Program-made: the position numbers and the translations under genes
Assembly: GCF_006385705.1 (NCBI RefSeq)
Contig: NZ_VFRQ01000011.1
Coordinates: forward strand, 62,001-126,000
DNA: 64,000 bases
Source of the DNA: Pontibacter mangrovi
GTDB lineage: Bacteria > Bacteroidota > Bacteroidia > Cytophagales > Hymenobacteraceae
Direction of reading: 5' to 3'
In this document: positions 1 to 11,800 of the stretch, piece after piece
How positions within the stretch are numbered: position 1 is the stretch's first letter
How the letters are laid out: each line of letters starts with the position of its first letter
Notes under the pieces: model-generated
The model's input: only the letters and a program-made list of their open reading frames with translations
Told to the model about the DNA's origin: nothing
Database searches by the model: none

Positions 1-1
1 G

Positions 2-1165
2 GGTTGAGGTGGAGATAGAGGCAGTGGGAGTCTGGATGATAGTGGCTGTCACGGGCACCCTTTCACTCTCACAGGTAGTTGCTGTACTGTAGCTTGCTAC
101 ATAGTATGTTGTAGTAGCGGTGATGGCTGGTGTTGTAAAGGTTAAGCCTGTCTCAATGGGGTCACCTCCTGAAGCAGCGGCATACCAATTAACAATGTTT
201 GCACCTGTACCAGGTGTAGCACTTAATGTAACCGGGCCCGCATCACAACTTGACCCGGGAGTAACAGTCGGCGTGTTTGGAATATTATTTACAGTTACCC
301 TAACAGTAGTTCTGGATGTACTCTCGCATCCTGCCGGGCTTACCGCACTCACAAAGAAGGTAGTACTATTAGTTACACTTGTTGTATAACTTGGCCCTGT
401 TGCACCAGCTATGGCTGTCCCCCCTGATTGTTGTGTGTACCAGCGGTAGCTGCCGCCACTTGGGGCTCCTTCAACACTTACTGTCACCTCGCCAGGGCCG
501 CATCGTTGAAATGTTGTTGTTGTGGTAGTTGGTGGCGCAGGAATAGCGTTAATTGTAGCCGTCACTCTCACTCTTTCACTCTCACACCCTCCTGGCGCTG
601 CCATTGACACCCAATAGTCTGTAGTTGTCGTGATGATTGGTGAATAAGTTGCACCAGAAGTACCGCTTATTGCTGTACCGCCTGAGGCAGCAGTATACCA
701 TCTGTAACTTGCTCCGGCAGGAGCTCCAGAAGCCGTTAAAGTTACCTGTCCTGGTCCGCATGCTGGGCCACTTGTCTGAGCCACTGAAGGTGCTCCTATT
801 ACAACAAGAGGTATTGATGCTGCAGAGGGCTTATTACTTGATGATGATTGCACGCTCAGCACTCCTATACTTGCAGTAAAGCTGGCCGGTACAGTTGCAG
901 TCAGTGTGTTACCATTTCTAGATGTTGCGATCGGAGTTCCATTTATCCAAATTGCCGAGCTTCCGTTAAATTCTGATCCAGTAACTGTTAATACAAACTC
1001 GCCTCCACCTGCAGTTCTACACTGAGGACTTATAGTAGATATTGTCTGCCCCCAGGCTACATTTCCTATTATCAGGAAAAGGAAAAAGAGCCAGTAGGAC
1101 AGGTAAGCTTTGCTTAAGCGGGCATTAACAGCCCTGGCAATAAGATGGGTAAAACGTTGGTTCAT
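2..1165 (-). CDS. Ig-like repeat surface protein, 3' end outside window
   Basis: The reading frame is open from an ATG at 1165 to the left edge, giving 388 visible residues and no stop, so the C-terminus is missing. It begins MNQRFTHLIARAVNARLSKA, followed by a hydrophobic stretch (WLFFLFLIIGNVAWGQ) that reads as a signal peptide cut near WGQ. After an IPT/Ig-like first domain (residues about 30-110) come at least three Ig-like modules of roughly 80-90 residues. Each has the pattern CGPGxVTL, YRWYTxxSGGTAI, TTxYxV and CESERV, as in the Ig_7/CHU_C-associated family. In Bacteroidota such proteins are usually type IX secretion cargo ending in a gliding-motility-associated C-terminal domain, which would lie outside this window. 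It is probably an adhesin or cell-surface protein; its ligand is unknown. Confidence 0.85.
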   Translation of the reverse strand, partial: MNQRFTHLIARAVNARLSKAYLSYWLFFLFLIIGNVAWGQTISTISPQCRTAGGGEFVLTVTGSEFNGSSAIWINGTPIATSRNGNTLTATVPASFTASIGVLSVQSSSSNKPSAASIPLVVIGAPSVAQTSGPACGPGQVTLTASGAPAGASYRWYTAASGGTAISGTSGATYSPIITTTTDYWVSMAAPGGCESERVRVTATINAIPAPPTTTTTTFQRCGPGEVTVSVEGAPSGGSYRWYTQQSGGTAIAGATGPSYTTSVTNSTTFFVSAVSPAGCESTSRTTVRVTVNNIPNTPTVTPGSSCDAGPVTLSATPGTGANIVNWYAAASGGDPIETGLTFTTPAITATTTYYVASYSTATTCESERVPVTATIIQTPTASISTST

Positions 1166-1841
1166 AGAATGAATGGATAAGGTTTGGGTTTAAGGCTGCG
1201 TTGCGTTGGCCTTGGGTTCAGAGTGTCAGTAGAAAAAAGCGCAGGGCTTTGCGGTAGGGCAATACAAGGCTGGGCAATAGGTAAAAGCCGTTTTTTTACA
1301 GCTAAAACCATATTGCAGACGATTTAAAGTATAATTATCGCTTACTTGTGGCTAGAAAGAGGCGCCAGAAATGCAGGTGATAGGGCTACAACGGCGGCAA
1401 AAATCCTTACGGCCCCCCGTAACTGGAATAAACAGAAGCTATTGCAGGCATAACAGTTGTAGGTTAAGTCTTAAATTTTACTATTTAAAGAACTTATACA
1501 ACTATTAATTGGATTTGTTACACTCACAGCACTATAAAAACAAAATTAATTATATATAAAGTTATAAACTTGCACCCATATATCTTGCTTTCGTGTTTCT
1601 AACTGTGGTGAAAGCACTAAAAAACGCAGCGAGCGTAACACAGCATACAAAACAACACTTATCAGGCACTTACATAATTTCACTGGTTTTTAGCCCTTTC
1701 CTTTGAGGATGCCATACTTTCGGGACCGGCATCTGAAACGCAGACTTGCCTCTGTACAATATGGTATCATATTAGGCATAAACAAAAAGAGCCAGCGCTA
1801 TTTGCACTGGCTCTTGGTAGGCTATATCTTCTAAAGAGTGG
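1166..1841. other. Intergenic spacer, AT-rich
   Basis: No convincing gene is visible in these 676 bases. The middle (about 1480-1580) is strongly AT-rich and probably carries the promoter of the Ig-like gene at 1165, but I could not find a good TAnnTTTG box on the minus strand. The right end holds the terminator of the PorP/SprF gene. Confidence 0.6.
1787..1815 (-). terminator. Rho-independent terminator of PorP/SprF gene
   Basis: A perfect 9-bp inverted repeat AAGAGCCAG/CTGGCTCTT with an 11-base loop. Read on the minus strand it is followed by TTTGTTT. It lies 27 bases past the stop of the gene ending at 1842. Confidence 0.7.
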
Positions 1842-2795
1842 CTAGGGTATCCGGAAGCCCAGCACGATCTCGTGGGAGCCGGCGCTGTAGTGGCGCATCG
1901 GCGAAACGGTAATGTCATACGTATAGCTCAGGCGGTACTGCTCTTTAAACTGTACACCCACCAGGCCAACGATGGCGTCTTGCGTTCTGTAGGAAAGGCC
2001 CGCCCATACCATGTCGTCGTTTGCGTTTTTCCGGCGATTGGTAAAGTGGTACTCGCCCCGCACGTTGAAATCTGCTTGTATCGGGGCAGGGCTTACATAC
2101 TTTATCAGCACCGAAGGCGTAACCGTGATGTTCCTGTTCACATCAACATTATACCCGCCCGACACGAACAAGTGCCGCGACAGCCGCGCCGGGTCATCAA
2201 TGTCTTTGTTTCTGTTTTTGTTGATCTTGTTACCCAGCACCTGAAACAGCGAGGCGCCCACAAAAAACTCCTCTGAGTGCAGGTAGCTGCCCACGCTCAG
2301 GTCAGGCAGAAAGGCATTGTAGCTTCCCTGTTGCGTCACCGGGTCTTCGTCGTTGGTGCCATCTGCCAGGTGTATCTTGTTCTCATCGAAACGGTACTGC
2401 TGCACACCCGCAAAAATACCCGACGACAGGTACATGCTCCTGTTTATCGGCACGTGATAGGCATACGACAGCTGCAGCCCGGTTTGTGTAATAGGCCCCA
2501 CCTGGTCGCTGTAGACGTAGCCGCCGCCGCCATGGTAAGCTCTCAGCCTGCGGCTGCGCGACGGTCCCCGGTCCAGGGCCATTTCGGCACTCAGGTAGTA
2601 GGTTTTGGGCGCCCCTTCAAAGCCGGTCCACTGGTTACGGTAACCCGCCTTCACGTTCAGGTCTTTCTCTGCCCCGGCCACCGCCGGGTTCAGGAGAAAG
2701 TAGTTCGTCATGTATTGGCTGTAAAGCGCCTTCTGCTGCGCCACAGCTACCGAACCTACAAGCATAAAGCAAAATATCAGGATGTAATTCTTCAT
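1842..2795 (-). CDS. PorP/SprF family outer-membrane protein
   Basis: 317 residues with a signal peptide (MKNYILIFCFMLVGSVAVAQ) and the family's opening pattern QQKALYSQYMTNYFLLNPAVAG, then NVKAGYRNQWTGFEGAPKTY. The remainder is alternating beta-strand sequence typical of this outer-membrane barrel family, ending with GSHEIVLGFRIP. The family is Bacteroidota-specific. PorP takes part in type IX secretion, and SprF is needed in Flavobacterium johnsoniae to get the adhesin SprB onto the surface. The gene starts only 27 bases after the stop of the giant SprB-like gene on the same strand, so I infer one transcript and a dedicated partner role for that adhesin. The length is normal for the family. 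Confidence 0.92.
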   Translation of the reverse strand: MKNYILIFCFMLVGSVAVAQQKALYSQYMTNYFLLNPAVAGAEKDLNVKAGYRNQWTGFEGAPKTYYLSAEMALDRGPSRSRRLRAYHGGGGYVYSDQVGPITQTGLQLSYAYHVPINRSMYLSSGIFAGVQQYRFDENKIHLADGTNDEDPVTQQGSYNAFLPDLSVGSYLHSEEFFVGASLFQVLGNKINKNRNKDIDDPARLSRHLFVSGGYNVDVNRNITVTPSVLIKYVSPAPIQADFNVRGEYHFTNRRKNANDDMVWAGLSYRTQDAIVGLVGVQFKEQYRLSYTYDITVSPMRHYSAGSHEIVLGFRIP

Positions 2796-2822
2796 AACGC
2801 TCTTTGTTAGGCAATTGGGCGA

Positions 2823-5800
2823 TTATCGCATAATGGTAATAGATGATTTAATTGGCGCAGAACCGTCGCCCAACTCAATGATGCAGTAGTAGGTGCCATC
2901 GGGCAGGCGCTTGCCGTTGTAGGTGCCGTCCCATGGTTTGGCGTAGCCTTTGGAAGTGAACACCGGGCTGCCCCAGCGGTTGTACACCGACACGCTGCAG
3001 TTAGGGTATAGCCTCGCCAGGTTCTTGAGCACCCAGGTATCGTTTCTGCCGTCGCCGTTTGGCGTAAAGCCGTTCGGGATGTCGATGTCGTCTATGCCTT
3101 CTATCACGAAGGTGGCTTCTGCTTCGCAGCCTCTGCTGTCTCTTACCCGCACCGTATACTCCTGGGCACCCAGGTTCGTGAACACAGAGTCGGAAGAGAA
3201 ACTGCCGCCATCCAGGGAGTAAGTATAAGGCCCAACGCCGCCGCTGATCTTCGTTACGGCTGCGCTGCCTGACTTCTCAAAACCGATCGCTTTGGTGAGC
3301 GGCATTACCTCCACATCCATCTGCTCTGCCTCTTTCACCTCTACTGTGCCCACCTGAATGGTGCACGAGGCCGAGAATTTGGCAATGAGTTGGTATGTGC
3401 CGGCCGCCAGTTCTTTGAACACAGCGTCTTTCTGGAAAGTCTTGCCGTTGTCGATGCTGTACTGCGTCTGGTCGTTGGCGCCTGTAGATTTGAAGGCGAT
3501 CTCGCCGGTGTTGCCGCCGGAGCAAGCCAGGTGATGCACGTAGTCCAGTTCGCTGCTCACGCCCTCTTCCACCTGCACCTCTATACTATAAGTACAGCCG
3601 CTAGCGTCTTTCACGGTCAGGGTATAAGCGCCCGGCGCTACATCGGCCAGGGTAGTGGAGGCTGTAAAGTTGGTGCCGTCTATACTATAAGTATAAGGAG
3701 CCGTGCCGCCCACTACTTCATCAACCTTAATCTGGCCGCTTGGCTGGTCGCATGTTGGTGCGGAAACTGTAGCCTTCAGATCGGTGATGGGCGGTGTGTT
3801 GCCGATGGTTACTGCTTCGAAGTTCATGCAGCCGGCGGCATCTTTCACCGTTACCTGGTACTCGCCCTCGGCCAGGCCAGTAAACTCAGGCGAGTTCTGG
3901 AAGGTGATTCCGTCCACGCTGTACGTATAAGGGCTCACGCTGCCACTCACGTCGCTGATCACGATGCGGCCGTTTGTAGTTCCGCAGCTGGCATCGGTGC
4001 CGGTTGCGACAAAGGTGGCACCGCCGCTGTTGCTTATTTCCTGCGTTACTTCCAGCGTACATCCCTCGGCATCTTTCACCGTGATGGTGTATACACCTGC
4101 CGCCAGGCTGGCAAAAGTAGCCGAAGCCTGATAGGTGGTGCCGTCTATACTATAGGCCAGTGGCTTGGTGCCGTCCGTTACCGATGTGATGGTGATCGAA
4201 CCGTTCTCCTCGCCGCAGGTAGCGTCTGTGGCAGCCACGGCCGCCTCTTTCGGACCTTTCACGCCTACCGTTACTTTTATTGAAAAGCTGCAGCCGTTCG
4301 CATCCTTCACGTATACCTCGTACTCCCCTGCCGCCAGCGAGCCAAAGTTGGCCGCTGCCTGATAGCTGTTGCCATCCAATGAGTAAGAGTAAGGTGCCGT
4401 GCCGCCCGTTACGCCGTTCACGGTAATAGTACCGTTATTGGCCGTGCAGGCAGTTGGCGTGGTAGCCGCCGCAATCTCAGCAGGACCAGCGACATCGGTT
4501 ACCGTCACTTGCTTCACCAAGGTACAGCCATTGGCATCCTTTACCGTGATGGTATGCTCGCCGGCACTTACTTCTGCAAAGGCAGCTGAAGTCTGGAAGC
4601 TACCCTCGTTCAGGGCGTAAGAATAAGGAGCCGTGCCGCCGCTTACGTTGCTTACCGTGATAGAACCGTTGGCCGCGCCGCAGGTAGTGGCCACAGTAGC
4701 CAGTTCGTAGTTGGCTGGTCCGGCGATGTTCTCTATGACTACTTGTTTGATGAAAGTACAGCCGTTGGCATCTTTTACCGTGATGGTGTGGGAGCCGGCG
4801 GCTAATCCTGTCAGTGTAGTTTCCGGCTGGAAGTTTGTGCCGTCCTTGCTGTATGTATAAGGCGTCTTACCTCCCACTACTGCGCTTACCGTAGCCTCGC
4901 CGTTAGCAGCACCGCAAGTAGTAGCTTTGCCTGCCACCGTAAATCCTTCCGGACCGGAGGCGTTGGCCACTGTTACCGCTTTCACCACCGTACAGCCGTT
5001 GGCATCTTTCACCGTTACCTGGTACTCGCCGGCGGCAAGACCAGAGATAGTGGCAGAGGCCTGGAAGTTTACACCATCCTTACTGTAGGTATAAGGAGCC
5101 GTGCCGCCGGTTACAGCAGACACGTTGATCTGGCCATTGCTGTTGCCGCAGGTCGCCGTAGTGGCAGAGGCTGTCAGGTCAGACGGGCCTTCGATGTTCG
5201 TCAGCTCCACCTCATCGGTGTAAGTACAGCCGTTGGCGTCTTTAACCGTAATGCTGTAAGTACCGGCAAGTAGTGAAACGAAGCTGGCTGAGCTCTGGAA
5301 GCTGCCGCCGTTTATACTATAGGTATAAGGAGCGACGCCACCCTCCACAGACACCACCGAGATACGTCCGTTCTCGCCACCGCAGGTAGAGGCAGCGGTA
5401 GAGGCGGCAAAGTCTGCCGGACCCTCCTTGCTCACCTTCATAGTTTCTGTCGTCTCGCAGCCGTTGGCATCTTTTACGGTGATAGTATACTCTCCGGAGG
5501 CCAGACCTGTAAAGCTGGTTGCGCTCTGGAAGTCTTTTCCGTTGATGCTGTAAGTATAAGGAGCCGTGCCGCCGGTGATGTTACCTACCGTGATGCTGCC
5601 GTCGTTGTCGGCGCAGCTGGCCGCTCTGGTGGTAGCCGCTATGGCACTTGGGCCTTCCAGGTTCGTTACCTCGATGGCTTTAACATAGGTACAACCGTTG
5701 GCATCTTTTACGGTGATGTTGTGCGTACCGGCAGCCAGTTCTGCAAAGGCAGCGGCAGCCTGGAAGTTTGTGCCGTCTATACTATAGGTATAAGGCGCTG

Positions 5801-8800
5801 TTCCTCCGGTTACACCGGTTATACTTATCGCGCCGTTGCTGGCACCGCAGGTAGTAGAAGTAGTGGAGGCAGTCAGGTTCGTTGGTCCGGCGATGTCTTC
5901 TACCGTGACCTTGGCTGAGAATGTACAGCCGTTGGTATCTTTCACCGTTACGGTATACTCTCCGGCCAGCACCTCGCTAAAGGCAAGCCCGCTCTGGAAA
6001 GCTGATCCATCCATACTATAGGTATAAGGAGCCGTACCACCCGTTACCTTGCCCACTGTGATGCTGCCATTAGCCGCACCGCAGGTAGAGGCCGTACTTG
6101 CCAGCTCTAGTCCTGAAGGTCCGGCCACGTCTTCAACAGTCACCGCCATTGTTACGGTACAGCCGTTGGCGTCTTTCACCGTGATGATGTGCTCGCCGGC
6201 CAGCAGACCGGTCAGTGTGGAGGCTTCCTGGAAGTTCGTACCGTCTGCGCTGTACGTATACGGAGCGGTGCCGTCGGTCACGGCAGTTACGGTTATACTT
6301 CCGTTCGCGCGACCGCAGCTGGAGGCTGTGGCTGAGGCAGTGAAAGCAGATGGACCCGGGATATCTTCTAAAGTAATAGCTTGCACATAAGTACAGCCGT
6401 TCGCGTCTTTCACCGTCACGGTATAGTCTCCGGCCAGCAGCGAGCCGAAGCTGGTGCCGCTCTGGAAGTTCGAGCCATCGATGCTGAAAGTATAAGGAGC
6501 CGTGCCGCCGGTTACGCCGCTTACCGTGATGGTGGCGTTGGTGCTTCCGCAGGTAGAGGCCTTGCCAGCCAGTGCCAGTGCAGATGGTCCGGCGATATCC
6601 TCTACCGACACCTCTTTGCTGAAGGTACAGCCTTTGGCATCTTTTACCGTGATCCGGTGCGTACCAGCCGCCAGGTTATCGAGTGTGGCGGATGCCTGAA
6701 AGTTCTTACCGTCGGTGCTGTACGTATAAGGTGCTGTGCCACCCGTTACAGAACCTACCGTTATACTTGCATTGCTCGCGCCGCAGGTAGAGGCTACCGT
6801 GGTGCTGGCAAAGTTCGTTGGTACGTTCTGGTTAACTTTTACAGAGGTGGTCACGGTACAGCCGTTCGCATCCTTCACCGTTACGGTGTAATCCCCGGAA
6901 GCCAGACCTGTAAAGCTGGTTGAGCTTTGGAACGTAGTGCCGTTGATGGAGTAGGTATAAGCTGATGTTCCGCCGGTTACTTTGCCAACTGAGATAGAGC
7001 CGTCGTTGTTCTGGCAGCTGGCCGGTTGCGAGGTAGCCGCCACCGCTGAAGGGCCGGCAATGTCCGTCACCGTGAAGGATTTGGAGAGCACACAGCCATT
7101 CACATCTTTTACGGTGATGGTGTGGCTTCCGGCCATCAGGTACTCAAACACCAACTCCTCCCCGAAATTACCGCCATCCAGTGCGTACGTATAAGGGCCT
7201 TGTCCCCCGGAAATTTCTGTAATTGTCAGGGTGCCGTTTGCGGCGCCGCAGGTAGAGGCGGTGGCGCTGGCGGTAAGACTGGTTGGCCCTGGAAGGTTGC
7301 CTACTGTTATACTTGTCGCGAAGGTACAGCTGTTGGCATCTTTCACCGTAACGGTATACTCCCCGGCCAGCACATTTTCAAAGGCAAGTTCGCTCTGGAA
7401 GCTGCCGCCATCCAGGCTAAACACATAAGGAGCCGTGCCACCGGTAACGCCGGCAACTTCAATCTTACCGTTGCTGTCGCCGCAGGTAGAGGCTGTAGAT
7501 GCTAAAGCCAGGTTATCCGGACCAGCGATATCTTCAACCTCAATGTCTTTGGTAATAGTACAGCCGTTGGCGTCCTTCACCGTGATGGTATATTCTCCGG
7601 CTGCCAGGCTAGCGAAAGTGGCCGAACTCTGGAAGTTTGATCCATCCTTGCTGTAAGTATAAGGAGCCGTGCCACCATCTACATCGCTTACTGATATAGT
7701 CGCGTTGCTCGCGCCACAGGTAGAAGAGGCTCCGGCCAGCGCGAAATCACTTGGGCCGGCAATGTCTTCTAGCACTACAGAAACGGTGCCTGCACAGCCA
7801 TTCGCATCTTTTACGGTAACCGTGTAAGTGCCTGCCTGCAGGTTTGCAAATGTGGTAGATGACTGGAAGTTCTCTCCGTCTATACTATAAGTATAAGGCG
7901 AAACGCCACCGCTTGTGTTGCTCACCCGGATGCTGCCATTGGCGGCGCTACAGGTAGAAGCCACGGTTTTGGCTGTGATAACAGGACCGGCCACGTTGCT
8001 TACGCCCACCTCATCGGTAAACGTACAGCCTTTGGCATCTTTTACGGTGATGCTGTAAGACCCGGCAGCCAGGTCGGTAAAGGTTGCCGAAACCTGGAAG
8101 CTGCCGCCATTTATACTATAAGTATAAGGAGCGGTTCCGCCTGTCACGTTGCCAATTGTCAGCTCACCATCCGGACGACCGCAAGTTGCCGCCACCGAAG
8201 TGCTGGCGAAGGCTTTCGGCACGTTCTGGTTTACTTTTACAGAAGTAGTGATAATACAGCCATTGGCATCTTTGGACGTTAAAGTATACGTTCCGGATGC
8301 CAGTCCAGTAAAGCTGGTCGCGCTCTGGAAATCTGTGCCGTTGATGGAGTAAGTATAGCCTGATGTTCCGCCCGTCACAGCTCCTACCGTGATGCTGCCG
8401 TCGTTGTCCTGACAGCTGGCTGGCTGAGAAGTGGCCGCCACCGCCGTAGGTCCGGCAATATCCGTCACCGTGAAGCTTTTCGAGAAGGTACAGCCGTTGG
8501 CGTCCTTCACGAAGATCGTGTGCGAGCCGGCTACAAAACCAGTTAGGGTGGCAGAGGCTTGATAGTTCACGCCGTCCTTGCTGTAAGTATAAGGAGCCAC
8601 ACCGCCAGTAACCCCGGAAACCGTCAGTTCGCCGTTGTTGCTACCACAGGTAGAGGCCCGCGATGTAGCTGTCAAGTCAGTTGGCCCGGCGATGTCTGTA
8701 ACCGTTATACTTGCCGAGAAGGTACAGCCGTTGGCGTCTTTCACTGTTATAGTATAGGTTCCGGCCAGCACGTTCTCAAATTCCTGGGAGCTCTGGAAGG

Positions 8801-11800
8801 CAGCCCCCGCTAAACTGTATGTATAAGGAGCCGTGCCGCCGGTTACTTTTCCTACTGTGATGCTACCGTTGGCAGCGCCGCAGGTAGAGGAAGCACTGGC
8901 CAGCTCCAGCCCGCTCGGGCCGGCAATGTCCGTTACCGCCACAGCTTGGGTCAGCGTGCAGCCGTTAGCGTCTTTTACCGTGATGTTGTAATCATCTGCA
9001 ACCAAGCCGGAGAAGGTAGCGGAGCTCTGAAAACTGCCGTTGTTAATGGCGTAGCTATAAGGAGCCGTGCCGCCGGTTGGGCTGTTCACGGTTATACTTC
9101 CGTTGCTGGCGCCGCAGGTGGAGGCCTGGGCAGAAAGTGTAAACGATGGACCTGCAATGTTGCTCACGGCCACCTCCTCAGCGTAAGTACAGCCGTTGGC
9201 GTCTTTTACGGTAACTATGTAAATGCCTTCACCCAGTGCCGCGAAGGTATCGGATTCCTGGAAGTTCGTGCCGTCTATACTATAGGCGTAAGGCATAGTG
9301 CCTCCTGTTACGCCGCTCACCTTAAACTCACCGTTGCTGTTGCCGCAGGTAGAGGCCGTGGCAGCTGTTGCCAGATCAGAAGGGCCAGCGATGTCCGTTA
9401 CCGTAATCGCTTTGGAGAAAGTACAGCCTTTAGCATCCTTCACCGTGATGGTGTGCGTGCCGGCCACAAAGCCTGTGAGCGTGGCTGAGGCCTGAAAGTT
9501 TACGCCGTCCCTGCTGTAAGTATAAGGCGCAAAACCGCCCGTCACTTTCCCGAGGGTAACGCTGCCATTGTCGCTGCCGCAGGTAGAGGGGGCGGTGGTG
9601 CTGGCAAAGTTTGTTGGTTTGTTGGTTCTGACCGTGACGGTAGTCGTAACCGTACATCCGTTCGCGTCCTTGGCTGTTAAAGTATACGTTCCGGCGGCCA
9701 GCCCGGTAAAGCTGGTCGCGCTCTGGAAGCTGGCGCCGTCTATACTATAAGTATACGCTGAGGTGCCACCTGTTACTTTTCCAACTAATATGGAGCCATC
9801 ATTGTCGTTACAGCTGGCAGGCTGCGAAGTAGCCGCTACAGCCGTTGGTCCGGCAATATCAGTAACGGTAAACGCACCTGACACCACACAGCCGTTGGCA
9901 TCCTTGGCATAGATCGTATGCGTACCCGCCGCAAAGCCAGTTAGCGTAACTGAGGCGGAGAAGGCAGTACCATCCTTGCTATAGGTATAAGGCGCCGTGC
10001 CGCCGGTTACGCCGGTTACGGTCAACTCGCCGTTGCTGGCGCCGCAGGTAGAGGACGTAGCATTTGCAGTGAGGCTTGATGGCCCAGCCACATCTGTTAC
10101 AGCAATCGTTTTGGTGATCGTACACCCATTCGCATCTTTCACTGTTACAGTGTAGTCTCCTGCAAGAAGGTTCCCGAAGGTGGATGAGGTTTGGAAGGCT
10201 TTGCCATCTATACTATAAGTATAAGTGGATGTTCCGCCTGTTACCGCTCCTACCGAAATGCTGCCGTTGCTATCGCCGCAGGTAGAGGACTGGCTTGTGA
10301 GCGCAACGTCGCTTGGCCCCGCCACATCAGACACGGTTACGGCTTTTACCAAGGTACAGCCATTCGCGTCTTTTACCGTGATGTTGTAAGTGCCGGCAAG
10401 CAGCTGACCGAAAGTATTTGATGTCTGATATGTTGAGCCGTCTACACTATAGGTATAAGGTGCCGTGCCGCCCGTTATGTCGTTCACGCTGATGCTGCCA
10501 TTGCTGGCGCCGCAGGTAGAGGCCGTGGCCGTAGCCGTAAATTCAGGCCCGGCGATGTTGGTCAGGTCAACTGCTTCTGCGTATACGCAGCCGTTTCCGT
10601 CTTTTACAGACACGGTATAGTTGCCTGCGGCCAAGCCGGTAAAGCTGGCTGAAGCCTGGAAATTAACACCGTCTATACTATAAGTATAAGCGCCTGACCC
10701 TCCGGTTACGTTCGCTACAGTGATTTCAGCGTTGCTCGCGCCACAAGTAGAAGCTTTGGTTGTTACCCGCAGATCCGCTGGCCCCGGAATGTTGCTTATA
10801 ATGATGTTCTTGGTTAAGGTACAGCCTCTGGCGTCTTTCACGGTAACCGTGTGCGCCCCGGCAGCCAGGCCGGAAAGTGTGCCTGAAGCCTGGAAGTTCA
10901 CCCCGTCTGTACTATAAGTATAAGGAGCGAAACCACCCAACACATTGCTCACAGTTATACTTGCGTTGCTCGCGCCGCAGGTAGAAGGCTGCGCCGTAAG
11001 GTTAAAGCTCGTGAGGGTTTGTTTTGTAACCGTTACAGAAGTAGTGACAGCACAGCCGTTGGCGTCCTTGGCCGTTACGGTGTAGTTTCCGGAGGCAAGT
11101 CCTGTAAAGCTGGTGCCGCTCTGGAAGTTGGTGCCGTCAATCGAGTAAGTATAGCCTGAAGTGCCACCCGTTACTTTTCCAACTGATATGGAGCCATCAT
11201 TGTTGTTACAGCTGGCCGGTTGCGAGGTAGCCGCCACCGCCGTCGGTCCGGCAATGTCAGCAACGGTGAAGCTTTTCGAGAAAGTACAGCCGTTGGCGTC
11301 CTTCACAAAGATCATGTGGGAGCCGGCTACAAAACCCGTGAGCGTGGCAGTTGCCTGGAAGTTCACGCCGTCCTTGCTGTAAGTATAGTCTCCTGTTCCT
11401 CCAGTCACGCCTGTTATGGTAATCTCGCCGTTATTGCTGCCGCAGGTGGTGGCCTGAGTGGTGGCTGTCAAGTCAGTCGGCCCGGCAATATCTGTTACCG
11501 TGATGGTTTTGGAGAAAGTACAGCTGTTGGCATCCTTTACCGTGATGGTGTAATCGCCTGCGGCAAGTGAGCCAAAAGAAGCTGATGCCTGAAAGGTTTT
11601 GCCATCTATACTATAAGTATAGGTAGGTGTTCCTCCTGTTACGGCACCTACGGTTATACTTGCATTGCTCGCGCCACAGGTAGAGGACTCAGACGTTAAA
11701 GCAACATCGCTTGGACCTTCAATGTCCGTAACCTCCACAGCTTGGGTCAGCGTGCAGCCATTGGCATCTTTTACCGTGATGTTGTAAGTGCCGGCTGCCA

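Noticed and set aside
1490..1580. AT-rich tract considered as a replication origin or DnaA box cluster
   Set aside because: No DnaA boxes or replication genes are seen; it is more simply a promoter region.
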